Below the pieces are notes generated by a model, which worked only from the letters and a program-made list of their open reading frames with translations, had not been told where the DNA came from and ran no database searches. Shown piece by piece: positions 1-11,723 of a DNA stretch of 64,000 nucleotides. Source of the DNA: Pogostemon cablin (lineage: Eukaryota; Streptophyta; Magnoliopsida; Lamiales; Lamiaceae); contig CM042979.1 in the NCBI GenBank assembly GCA_023678885.1, forward strand, positions 26,712,981-26,776,980. Direction: 5' to 3'. How positions within the stretch are numbered: the first letter of the stretch is position 1; each line of letters opens with the position of its first letter. The position numbers and the translations under genes were made by a program.

Positions 1-1012
1 CCCATTATACTCAACCAGCCTCTACTTGGCCTTTTAGGAATCATAAAAAGTCAAGGACTTAGCCTCACCACCATACGGGTTACAACACTTGGATTTATTG
101 CTCTTCTAAGGAATGGTAGGTACCAAGTGTTACTTGAACCTCCACAGTTTTGTTTTCCCATTAAACCAAGTTCTTGGGATCCCAGTCATCATGGTTGGGT
201 TTTCACTGTTTTGGTTCTTACTTTGTAGATTTTAATCACATTCCTTCTAGCAATTTATTGATCTTGATTTTCACACATGTGTGAGTGGATCAACTTTCTT
301 TTCTTCAAGATCAATTTATTGTGTATTAAACACAACCACTTTTCATCTTTAATCCAAACACCTCAATACTTGGAGTGCCACACCCCATACTCGGGTAAGC
401 AACCCCACACTTGGAGTGATACCCCCACACTTGAGGATTTTAAGTGTTTCATGAATTTTAGATTTTATTCAAACTTCATACAATCTTACATCAACTTACA
501 TGACAATAATATGTCATGAGCAATTTAATTTGAATTAAAGATATTCACATCTTCACTTGCCTTCTCGGCTAACACATTGCCATTTTTGGCTTTATTTTCT
601 TTATTTCTCAAAGAGTTCAACAACTCAATAAGCATTTAAGTGCCACAATAATATTGAAAAGTGCATTACATATGGCACTAAGAATGAATTTTTGAACAAT
701 AATTTATCCTTATCAAATTCAATAATCTCGGATCCAACATCTCTATAGATGATAGTTACGTACATATCGACTCCCGTAACTTATTTCGAGCTTCTCCACG
801 GTGCCAGAACCATGAATGGTCTCGACATCCCCATTGGAGGATACATCCTTTGGGATACAAACCCAACAGGATTTATAATTACTCTTTAGGAATCAGTCTC
901 AACAGAGTCCCCGTTGACATTTGAGGTTTCACCACTTTTGGGATCTATGCTCCGTCAATATCTATATCTTGATTGTAGGTGCAGGGGTTACAATGCTTTT
1001 ATGTCTTGTGAA
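1..1012. other. No gene recognised; TE-like flank
   Basis: I find no credible coding sequence here. The only open stretch, near 277-519, is short, has no family signature and lacks the composition of a plant exon. The sequence ends directly against the TGTTGGGG end of the LTR-like repeat at 1013, so it could be the interior or flank of an old LTR element, but I see no primer-binding site or protein motif to prove that. Confidence 0.4.
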
Positions 1013-1884
1013 TGTTGGGGAAAATATGGGGGTTTGCACCAAACAATCATTTTACAATATGAATACTTAAAAGTAAATACAAGAAATGAATAAACGAGTA
1101 AAGTCATCAAATATTATCTTTCGTTGGATCTGGATCTAACCCGGGATCTGAATCTGGATCTCCAAATGAAACTGACGCTGGAATTGGATTTGGATCTTGA
1201 ACTGAGTCGAGATTGGATCTCTTCCCACAAGACGTAAAATGCCTCGATAGTGCTTCGGTTCTTGGCGGAACGTCCCCAAAGGTAAAACTATTCTTCGTTT
1301 CCGGCGAAGCTGCACCGCTATCACAAGAACACCGACGAACTAAGGAAGATGGAGAACTGAATCGTCTAGACTATGCTCTATGCAAATATATGCAGATGTG
1401 CGCGTTTGTTGTGTTGGAATGCATGTCAAATTACGCTATTTATAGGCGCACCATTTCACTCAACCATAATGACGATTGCGTGATTTACGATGTATTAATT
1501 GCTGATGGTGTAATTTCTTCTAATCAGTAATTATGACGAATTAATTGCTGATTGCGTAATTTACTCTAATCAGCAATTATGGAGGATTACTGCATCCATG
1601 TTCAACTAACCTACTCCATGTCCAACGAATCTTTACATACACGTGATTCGTCTTCACAGCTTGACCTGACTTTTGAGGATTCTCTCCCACATATTCTACG
1701 TGGGATAATAATTTTGTATTAATCCCCATTACACTTGATTACGCTTCATATAACCTCTAAATAGATGAGACAAATTACACTCACCCACTACACTCATTTA
1801 ATTGGTGATTTAATTTATCAAATAACCATTACTAACCAATTAAATCTAATTAATTTAATTAATTAAATAAATTAATTCCCAACA
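1013..1884 (-). repeat. LTR-like repeat, probably a copia-type solo LTR
   Basis: The segment runs from TGTTGGGG to CCCAACA, the inverted ends typical of plant Ty1/copia LTRs, and is 872 bp. Read on the minus strand it has a TATAAATAG box followed by a transcribed-looking leader, which sets its orientation. Inside are two imperfect copies of an AT-rich motif around 1500-1580. The 5-bp flanks (GTGAA left, TCTGT right) do not match, and neither side shows a clean PBS. It is therefore either an old solo LTR or a terminal LTR whose partner lies outside the window. Confidence 0.55.
1436..1444 (-). promoter_or_regulatory. TATA box of the LTR
   Basis: TATAAATAG on the minus strand inside the LTR-like repeat, about 450 bp from its upstream end; this is the expected U3 promoter position. 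Confidence 0.45.
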
Positions 1885-2358
1885 TCTGTACTTCTATCTC
1901 TTTGTTTTAATAAATTACTTTTACCGATAAAAAATAATAATAAAATTAAGGTCCCGCACCGGTTTGATTCCATGGCTGAGTGAATTATTAATTTCTATAT
2001 AGTAGTCCTTTGAATTATTCAGCAAAACCTTAATTGTATTTGATTAAATGTGGGCCAGTTTGGATTTTAGATGGTCTTAAATGTTTTCCGTCTAGAAGCC
2101 GTCTTTATCTAAATCTCTATTTAAAGATGGCATGCAATGTCTCAAACTCTAATTAATGAATAAAAATGATGAAAACGGACTTGGCAAACATATGTGTAAA
2201 CGGAGTACTGAGATGTAAACCCGATTCACATGAGTCTGTTGTAAACCCAATTTACAAGAAACTAATTCTTCAAAGATAGCATCATATCACCGTTGTTTTC
2301 CGTCTTTTAAGAGCACTAAGAGAAGGAAAATATCAAAATTGATCCTTTATATACCAAT
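1885..2358. other. AT-rich spacer, nothing recognised
   Basis: AT-rich sequence between two LTR-like repeats. I see no ORF of note, no RNA gene and no recognisable TE terminus apart from its neighbours. Confidence 0.4.
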
Positions 2359-3742
2359 GTAACAACAAATTTTGTATTTATTGAATACACAAAAGAAATT
2401 ACAAAGATAATTTGAGAAGGATTAAACTTGAGAATTTGAGTAAACAGTTTTTATATATCCTCTGATTCCTCTCTCGAGTTGATTTCTTTAACTTTTTTAA
2501 TTTTCGGAGCCGAATCTTCGGATGAAGCTTGTCCGTGCTCGAATTTGAAGTTTTGAAATGTTGATTCGGAGGCGTCGAGCCTTTATTTGAATCAAGCGTT
2601 GACTTGAAGATTTATTGTAAAGAACACTATTCAATTTAGTAAAGCACCGTTGACTTTACGAAGATTGCTGGATAATGGTAGAACACCATTGATTTATTGT
2701 AAAGAACGCCGTTCAATTAGATAAAACACTGTTGACTTCACGAAAACTGTTGGATGATGGTAGAACACCATTGACTTCACGAAGATTGCTAGATGAATTT
2801 GATTTGAAGAAACGTTGAATTTGAGGGGCTCAACACCTATATCTCCGTTGATTTATTGTAAAGAACGACTTTCAATTTGATAAAACACCGTTGACTTCAC
2901 GAAAATTGCTGGATGGATTTTATTTGAAGAAATGTTGAATTTGAGGGCTCAGCACCTTGATCTCAAATTGAATGTCGTTTCTGGATTGATTTTTGTTGAA
3001 GAACTTGAAGAAAGGTTTAGAGGCTCCAAGTCTCTTTAGGGTTCTCAGGGTTTTCAGGATTTTCAGAATGATTGGGATGATGACTGAAAGTCATTATTTA
3101 TAGGTAGAGGAAATAACTACTTGTATGATACTTTTTCCTAAAAAAAGATTGCGCTCACACTTGAATTGGACTTTTTCAATTTAATTAAGCTTGAACAGGA
3201 TTTGGGCCTATTTAATTTAATTAGGTCTGTTGGACTAAATTTGAATCTATTTAATTTAATTTGGCCTACTGGACTAGACTTGGGCCTATTACTTTAATTA
3301 GGTCTGATGGATTTGCTATGGGCTTGTTTGACTTGAGTCAGACCCACTTGACTTGGATTGAGCTCATTTGACTTGGATTGAATTCAAATAATTATTTTAA
3401 TTATTAATTACTCCCTCCATCCAACCGAAATGTCACAATTTTACTATATTGGTTGTCCCACTCAAATGTCCTAATGTTCCTTTTTTAGTAAAAGGACCCC
3501 ACATATGGCCCATCACTCACTACTAATACAACTACCCACTACGCATAAAATAATAATACTCCTTAATCCACGTTCAAAAAACAACCTGTGACCTTTGACC
3601 GGGACGGAGAGAGTATTTATTTGTTTTATTTCAAGAATTAATTTATTTAAATTTCTTAATAAATAAATAAATATTTAATCAATATTTAATATACTTTCCT
3701 TCATATTTTTATTTATTAGATAATAAAATTTAATTGCCTCCG
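2359..3742 (-). repeat. Solo LTR of the gypsy family seen at 60194-64000
   Basis: Its left end (TGTAACAACAAATTTTG) and right end (AATTTAATTGCCT) match the two LTRs at 60194-60994 and 63259-64000. It also shares their internal landmarks: the 'CTCTGATTC...CTCTCGA' motif, repeated 'ggggctcagcacc' segments, and the Y-rich tail with AATAAATAAATAA. There is no internal region and no neighbouring partner LTR, so it is a solo LTR. It is longer than its relatives because of internal tandem duplication around 2590-2950, duplication of a 'GGGCCTATTTAATTTAATTAGG'-type block around 3200-3310, and a MITE at 3411-3613. Confidence 0.75.
3411..3613. repeat. Stowaway-like MITE inside the solo LTR
   Basis: Ends CTCCCTCCATCC and GGGACGGAGAGAG are inverted repeats flanked by TA on both sides (3409-3410 and 3614-3615). 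That is the Tc1/mariner-type Stowaway signature. Length is 203 bp and no ORF is present. Confidence 0.8.
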
Positions 3743-4280
3743 GTATAATTCAAATTCAGTCGTCAAATTTACTAAATTTGCAATTTTGTTTTTCTAATGT
3801 CTTATTTTAGTTCTTTTTGTCTAAATTTAATTATTTTTATCCAATTCAAGGAGAAAGAATGTATGTTAGACGTGGATAAGTATTAGTAGGGTTTGTAGGT
3901 GTATAAAACTTTTAAAAAAACATACTATTGTACTCCCTAAGTCGTATCCTATATAAGGAGAAAATTGGCGTATGTACAGACTTTAATAAAAAAAAAATTC
4001 ATGACATTAGTTATAAAATTTTTAATGTTCATATTTACATTAATACATTTAACTCTATTTATCACTTGATAAGATTAAATGATTCGATTGTCAATATTTT
4101 AATAATTTCATTGTATATATTTACGGATTGGTTAAAATTTTAAAAAGAGACATTAATTGAGTAAATGATATTTTAGTCATATACAACATTGAAATATTTT
4201 CATTCAAAGGTTCTAAAAATAGTAAACTATCAATTCAGAATCTAAATTATTTTTTCTATTGATTAGGGACCTAAATTATA
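3743..4280. other. AT-rich spacer without genes
   Basis: Low-complexity AT-rich DNA. The open frame at about 3928-4143 has strongly AT-driven composition and no recognisable domain. Nothing else is supported. Confidence 0.4.
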
Positions 4281-4466
4281 TTCTCCGTCCCACAAAACCC
4301 TTCACACTTTCCTCATTTGTTTGTCCCACAATACCTTTTACACCCTAAAAGAAAAATTATTTTATCCAACAATCTCAAAGGTTACTTTAATTTCAAATTT
4401 GGCACACCTTTTTCACACACATATCATTACTTTATACTTTTTTATTTCCTAAAAATACTATAATTC

Positions 4467-5448
<982 letters not shown>

Positions 5449-5781
5449 TATAATACTATCTAAAGTCAATAAAGTTGGTTAAAAAGTGCAATTTTCTTAA
5501 ACAACGTGGAACAGTAAATATGAAGCGTATTGTGGGACGGAGGGAGTATAAAACTATGCATTTGGAGCCTGAATTTATCACACATTGTCTCCTATTTTAT
5601 CAACTCAATGTCTGAATCCAGGCTTGTATTAATAGTATTGCATAATTCAGGCACCTAATCTATTGAAAAAATTATTCAAACACTATATTGATAAATTATT
5701 ATCCATTTTTTAGGACTTAAATCGATAAATATTTTTTTAAAATTTATAACTAAAAATGGGAAAAATAAACATTTTTGTTAA

Positions 5782-6141
5782 GAGTGAGACTTGCGTGCAC
5801 CGCCCTTTAGAATTTAGTATTATGAATAATGATACATTATTTTGTTCTAAAGGGTATACACTTTAATTAATAAGGGCACACCATTTTATTCTAAAACACT
5901 TTTCATTAATATTTTTTATTTTTCTTCAGAAAATAAATAGTACACATCTTTATACTAAAGGGTATATAATTTAACACAAAATTCTAAAGGCACACGGAGT
6001 GTGCTTCCATGTGCACACAAGTTTTTGCCTTGTAAAATAAAGGATACACATCTTTATACTAAAGGGTATACAATTTAACACAAAATTCTAAAGACACACG
6101 AATTATACTTCCGTGTGCCCGAACGCACACAAATTTTTGCC
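5782..6141. mobile_element. Small 9-bp-TSD (Mutator-type) element, copy 1
   Basis: Begins GAGTGAGACTTGCGTGC and ends CACACAAATTTTTGCC, with degenerate inverted ends. It is flanked by a perfect 9-bp duplication, TTTTGTTAA, at 5773-5781 and 6142-6150. The interior is non-coding and contains a direct duplication of an 'AAAGGGTATACAATTTAACAC' type block. Related copies lie at 23620-24007 and 53424-54052, each with its own 9-bp duplication, so this is a mobile family. Confidence 0.8.
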
Positions 6142-6150
6142 TTTTGTTAA

Positions 6151-6626
6151 ACCTTTTGTGGCAAATTGTTATTTCCCCTGTATAATCCGTCCCAAACCAA
6201 GGAATAAGTCTTGTCATTTTGATCTGACTCATAACAAAATACTATACGTTTCTTATTTGTGGACCCCAACATCAAATAACTTATAACCAAAAAATTTACC
6301 ACTCTATAACATACTCACCAAACATACTTTATAATTTAATTTAATTATAATCTTAAAAAACCTACTTACCAATATCAATAAAAAACATACTTTATAATTT
6401 AATTTAATTATAATCTTAAAAAACCTACTTACCAATATCAATAAAATTGGTCCAAAATTTTTTTATTAAACTTAGTAAATGTGGGACTGAGGAAATATCT
6501 AATAATGTCCTAGCGCATACGTTAGACAGTGAGCTGAATCGATCAATTACCAACAACATGACGCAGCCACTGCAGCAGAAAACACCTTGGAGAAGTTGGA
6601 TTCACCCATCACCAACAACAAATGAT
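6151..6626. other. Spacer downstream of UGT copy 1
   Basis: This holds a 63-bp tandem duplication (see 6321-6446), a possible degraded Stowaway MITE beginning near ATCCGTCCC at about 6186, and from about 6560 the 3' flank of UGT copy 1. That flank matches the 3' flanks of the other UGT copies around 30190-30243 and 51560-51613. Confidence 0.55.
6321..6446. repeat. 63-bp tandem duplication, two copies
   Basis: Two nearly identical head-to-tail copies of an AT-rich 63-bp unit containing TTTAATTTAATTATAATC and CCTACTTACCAATATCAA. Confidence 0.9.
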
Positions 6627-7738
6627 TCATGCCACTGTCGACTTCAGAAACTCAGTCAATCAATTCAAATTCAAATATGAAGAGACAGATTTCTTTGCTG
6701 AACCAGCCAAATCTTGAGCTCTCTCCAACAACTCACCCCTCTACTTCCATCACATCCCTAATCATCTTCTCAATCAACACTCTTATCACAAGTATCTTTC
6801 ATATCCAATCCAATCCTCCACACCTCACTCACAAACCTACTATTTGTCATTTTAATCTCTGTTATAACAGCTCCAAACCTAATTTCATTAATGTCCTCAA
6901 CATGGAAATATCCAGGAAGATCGCGTCTACGGAGAATTGTCTCCATCCCCGGAACACTTGTAACCAATAAGTCCATCTCTTTCTTTTTCCAGTATTCCAA
7001 TTTACTTTCATCCTTAGCTGAGACAGAATTAACAAAAATATAACAATTTGAAGTGCGGTGATAGATTGAAGAGTCAAACTGTTTAACAATCAATTGTAGT
7101 TTCAAATTAAAGAGCACAGTTTCAACTTTCAAGACAAATCAAGTAATTCAATTGACTGGTGATTTTATAAAAATTAAAATACAAGAAATGTTAAATGAAA
7201 ATAACATGCTTGAGACAAAAAGAAATTAAAGTTGAGAAGCCTACCTTTGAGACAAATCTCACCGGCATCGATAATCTGTTGAGCACAGAAGATCGGCCAG
7301 AAAGCACACGCACTAACAGTAATCACATAAAAGTAAGGAATCCCCAATTCAATTTCCGACCTAGCGAACCTCAACGAGCCGTCCAAGATGAGGCAAGTCA
7401 CGCGCCGCCTGGCGCCGCCATCGCTAAGGGCATCAGTCGACTCCATCAGGTGGCGGAAATGGGGCCCAGCGACTTCTCTGTGCTTCAGAACAGCATCTAT
7501 GGTCCGGTCTCCCGACCGGGGATGTGGCGACACGGAAGCCGGAGTAGCGAGAGAAGTGGGAGAGGAGGGTGCCGTGGCGGAGTAGGCGGTCGTGGTTATA
7601 ATCGGAGAGGATGAGAGTGACGTGGAGGCCGGAGAGGAGGAGGATTTCGGCGAGATTAATCATGGAATTGACATGGCCTTGGAAGGGTAAATGATAGACG
7701 AGAATGTGAGGTGGCAATGTTTGCAAATTTGCAGACAT
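6627..7738 (-). pseudogene. UGT copy 1, deleted pseudogene
   Basis: A family-1 UDP-glycosyltransferase relic, homologous to the intact gene at 51614-53258. Exon 1 (7738 down to 7245) starts with an ATG and encodes the N-terminal sugar-acceptor lobe with the PFQGHVN catalytic-histidine motif, but a 26-bp deletion after the codons for RVAT shifts the frame. The exon-1 donor (GT at 7243-7244) and exon-2 acceptor (next to 7017) are conserved. Exon 2 (7017 to 6627) keeps the VTSVPGME and RRRDLPG segments and then jumps straight to MTNSRFVSEV. This removes roughly 550-600 bp with the whole PSPG nucleotide-sugar-binding box. A one-base insertion after DTCD breaks the tail. It cannot make an active enzyme. 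All UGT copies here lie on the same strand, which indicates an ancestral tandem cluster. Confidence 0.93.
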
Positions 7739-7966
7739 TTTAGTTTAGTGGTGCTTCAATTGAGTTAGGCGGTAGTTGAACACAGGTGTGGTTTGCTTTC
7801 CAGTATACGATGAGCTGATAAACATCAAACACACTGTTGATATATAATATGGATATGGTTATATTTTGGAGTCCAATTGTTAGATTATTTATTTATAATT
7901 TAATATCCATCATAAAAAAAATAATAATATAATTAATAATATTTTACAAAATAACTAACTATCCAC

Positions 7967-8427
7967 TGTTGCTCGTCATATTTTTATCTCTTCCTAATGA
8001 TGGATTAATGTGACTGTTATGGGAAGAAGAGGCATTAATCTGAGCAAAGCTAACATAAAAGAGAGATTTGCCCCCTAGGCGTGCTTGTGACTTTTTCCGG
8101 GGTGAAGGAATGATTGTATTGCGATGGAGTTTTCCCATGTTTATACTGGATAATCTGACGTCACTCATATCTGGGCAAGTTGACAGATTATCGTGTACAG
8201 TGCGAGCATTAAATGCATTTTAGCCTCATGTGATTTATCTGTAGGATACGATCTAGGATATCCCCTACGCGTGTGTATCTAAGGCAATTGGGCCAAGTGG
8301 CCTATTTGGCTTAGTCAGGCGGAGCCTCTTTGCTTCTGGCCGAGAGGCTCGTGGGCTCCTAATGGAGAATTGGGCTAGCGGGCCCAATATATGAACAGGT
8401 GAAAGGCCCATTCTCCGAATTTATACA
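7967..8427 (-). repeat. 3' LTR of the Retand-type element
   Basis: 461 bp. Read on the minus strand it starts TGTATAAATTCGG and ends GACGAGCAACA. It is a close match to 19603-20083 apart from small indels. A polypurine tract precedes it on the minus strand (CCTGGGGGCTAA, plus positions 8428-8439). Confidence 0.88.
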
Positions 8428-8439
8428 TTAGCCCCCAGG
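8428..8439 (-). other. Polypurine tract of the Retand-type element
   Basis: CCTGGGGGCTAA on the minus strand abuts the first base of the 3' LTR, the expected site for plus-strand DNA priming in reverse transcription. Confidence 0.6.
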
Positions 8440-8757
8440 TTTCGTCGTCACTGGCGCATGGTAAGTGGAGGCGGAACCTTCTTAAAGCATGCACGTGCCC
8501 CAATTTTCGAATTTTGGATCTTAAGCGACGTCTTAAGGATCGTGAAGCGACATTTCAAATTTTTTGGCTATTTTCGACGCACCTTTTCGTCATTCGAGCT
8601 GCGTTCGCCAGGCTCCGCATTAATGACCCTCTGCATATAGGTCACGCCGATCAGGAAATTATGCTTTAAAAAGGGGCCTATTCTTCTATCACAATTTAAT
8701 CTTCTTCCTCTGTTTGTTCTTCCGACTTTCCTTTCTGTTTGTCTATAGCACTTAAGC

Positions 8758-11302
8758 ATGAGTTCCAGCGGTCAGCCAACTAGTCAGTCAGGCCTTCGAC
8801 GAGCGAGGAGCGGTGGTGAAGCGGTGTCAGAGTCTTTGGAGAGAGCCTTCCAGGATTTACAGGAAGAAACAGAGATTTCTTCTTCTCGCCGAAGGCTTCC
8901 GCCGGCGACTCGCTCTTTGCTCTCTTCATTCGCTACGGCGGGAGACATACCAGATCCAGAGAACATTCGAGCACGAATCGCATCTCACGACGATGCCCAT
9001 AATGGGATGTGAGTCCATTTTCAGGATAGCACTATTCCTCATGCCCAATTTGAGGAGTTGTGTTCGAGATATGCGGCGTCAGGAGTAGAATTTATCTTGC
9101 CTGTCGAAAATGAAAGGGCGAGCAAACCTGCCCCAGGGCGAGTGGCAGTGAACATTCATATGTTGAAATTAGGGTTTCGCTTGCCTCTTCACCCTTGTTT
9201 GGCGGAGCTCCTTAATTATTGGAATTTGGCGCCTCATCAACTTTCTCCGAATGCCTGAGCTACGATTATTGGGTTCATACTTCTATTCTGCCAGAAAGGG
9301 TATCGGCACTTGTCTCCCAAGGAAATCGACTACCTGTGTCGTCCTTCGGAGGAGAATGTGCACAAGGGGTTCTACCGAGTCAATTCTTCTTGAGGATTGA
9401 CTCTTCGGGGAAGTCTATCTCCATCAAGAATTGGAAGGAGTGGTAGTGCTGGGTTTCGGGCGTGTGGAAGCCGTCGCACATTAGGGTTCCTTCAGCCTTC
9501 CAGTTGATTCGTTCTCGCGGAGGTATGTTCGCCTTCTTTTGTCTTTCGTTATTGTTTTTGTGTGCACGTGAGGTATAGTCACTATTTTAAATTTTCAGAC
9601 AGGGACACTCGTCCTGGTCCTCCCCCTTCGAAAGAGTTCTTGGAGTTGGTGGGTGTTATTAGCAAAATAAGCGCCCAGGAGAGGAGTACCGACATCATTA
9701 CCGATAAGCTTTTGAAAAAGTATGGGCTCATGATGGATTCGGAGGCGCCGACTCCTCTGCAAATGGTGACCATGGCTACTCATGCAGACACTTATTCAGA
9801 GCCACCGGCAACCTCCCTTGCTGATCTGGATATCCCTGTAGGGGTGGCGATAAATCCTATAGGGTCGTCCGCCTCCCATGATCAAGCGGCTCCAAGGTCT
9901 GATGCCTTGACTGATATAATAGAAGTGGACGAGTCCTCCCTGAGAGAGATGAGTCCTCAGGCCTTACAGGGAGACACGGCCGCACCGATATCGGGAGCCG
10001 GGGACTTTACGGGAGATAATGTCAGAGTGAATCGTGAGTCGGTTGGTGCTATGCTTCAAGAGGGCCTCGACGACGTGGTAGTTGTTTCAGAGGGGGAACG
10101 CGAGGAAGACTTTCTGCTTTATGATTCTGGTTGCTCTTCCCCCATCGTCCGCATGGTGCAGCGCCATCCTTCGGGATCAGCGGGATGGCCGTGGATGATC
10201 AGTCGGCACCCGTCAGCAGGCCTTCCGAGCCCCCAAGTAAGAGGGTAAGGGTTGATAGTTACGGTCTCTTCTCCGGCGGAGCTGCTTTAGGAGTGCCCTC
10301 CACCGAGACCCCTTATCTTGGTTTTAAGGTTGGTGCCTCTACTCCAGAAGTTCGTTCTTTTCCACCTGTACTCCGCAGCTTGTACGGGTCAAACTCGTAT
10401 GATCCCAGTCAGCCCACTCTTCCGGCGTATATGTTGAGGGCGATGGAGTCTATCCCCACCAGTTTCACTCAAGAGGAGAGTGACATCAATGGGGTTTGAA
10501 TCCGGATGATCTCATATACGTGGCGACTGGATACCATGCAAGAGCCTTAAGTTACTCCAGTCAAGCGTCTCTCCTTTTAGCTTGACAGAGTCATGAGGAG
10601 GCTCAAGTCGCTCTTATTAATCGTCAAAAGAAGGCAGAGCTGACTCAGTTGAGGGAAGAGATGGAGAAAAGGGAGCAGAGGCACTCGGAAGAGATGACGA
10701 GGGTTAAAGAGGAGACGGATCGCAAAAGCAAGGCTTCAGAAGATGCCCTAAAAGCCCTTCAAGAGGAGCTAAAGCTAATTGAGGGGAAGCTCTTCTCAAG
10801 TGAGGCATCTGCGAGGGCTGCCGAGGAAGCTTTGAGAGAGTCGGAGGAAGGAAGGAACCGACTTGTTCAAGAGTTAGATGATGCAAAGAGGTAGCTGGCT
10901 GATGCCCAGGAAGGGCTGAAGGTCAAAGGAATAGAGGAAACCGCCTTGTCCCACAAATATGAGGCAAACTTCTCCAACCTGATTAATTCCGAGAGAAAAG
11001 TTGCCAGTATAGTGGGTTTTGCTAAAGTCTTGGCTCATTCGGCTCGATTGGCTAATGGAATCGGTGCAACTGTTCTTACAGAAAATTTCTATCAAATGTT
11101 GCATGCTCGTATAGCGGCTTCAGGGTTACCAGCTTTCATAGACTGGGAGTCGGAAGGGATGACCATAGCTCCATTAGGGCTTGTGTCGGACTTTTTCCAT
11201 GTCCCCAATTTTCCTAGTCGGGTAGCATCCCAGTCTTTTACACCATCGACTTCCGCCGTGGCCCCTACTCGATCTGTCCCTGCTCCGCCTGACGGGACTT
11301 AG
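8758..11302 (+). pseudogene. Antisense extra ORF 1 of the Retand-type element
   Basis: A degenerate plus-strand gene antisense to the element's gag-pol. It starts with ATG at 8758 (MSSSGQPTSQ). The frame is then interrupted, but around 9148-9256 it encodes NIHMLKLGFRLPLHP and LNYWNLAPHQLSPNA. This pattern is known from the 'putative gypsy type transposon' (Transposase_28) and plant-mobile-domain proteins. A canonical intron (GT at 9523, AG at 9597-9598, 76 bp) precedes DRDTRPGPPPSKEF. The C-terminal part (about 10650-10930) is a strong coiled coil rich in E, K, R and A, followed by a conserved tail ending at 11302. A TTTAAAAAGG motif near 8665 may be its TATA box. Several stops and frameshifts (near 9010, 9256, 10247, 10499, 10593, 10893) mark it as a pseudogene. 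Its function is unknown; it is not the gag or pol of the host element. Confidence 0.75.
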
Positions 11303-11632
11303 CTTCTAGGATGGAATTGTAACTTTTATTCTCTTTCGTTGATTTTCGCCTGGCTTGTAACCTTGTTCTTTAATAGCAATGATTGCTTTTAATGGTGGTT
11401 CTGACATATATTTATTACGCATTTAATGCGGGGGATCCCTCATATCCTCGCTGCCAGTTTTCCTTTCGAACTGTCACATCAACCTATCCCACGATCTTTT
11501 ATCCTCGATTTTATCCACGTGTATTGGACGCTCCACAATTTTTTTTGCAAGTGGTCTCTTCGAATTTCATGGGGTGGGACGGAGGGTGGGGTAGTTATTG
11601 GGCCCCCACTTCTCTTCGCCTCTGCTTCTCCC

Positions 11633-11640
11633 TATAAAAA
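11633..11640 (+). promoter_or_regulatory. TATA box upstream of antisense ORF 2
   Basis: TATAAAAA in the context CCCTATAAAAAGGGG, about 90 bp before the first ATG (11724) of the second antisense ORF. This suggests the antisense gene had its own promoter. Confidence 0.5.
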
Positions 11641-11723
11641 GGGGTGGCCATGCTGAAATCTAAACCTACACTTAAACTTTCCAAAGCAAACTTCTTCTTT
11701 CAGTTGAACTTATTTCCCCAAGA

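Noticed and set aside
1136..1530. Overlapping ORFs on both strands of about 60-105 codons
   Set aside because: They lie inside the LTR-like repeat, around its TATA box and leader, with no family signature.
7195..7614. Plus-strand ORFs opposite UGT exon 1 (also near 40266-40519 and 52922-53134)
   Set aside because: They are antisense shadows of GC-rich UGT exon 1; the minus strand explains the sequence fully.
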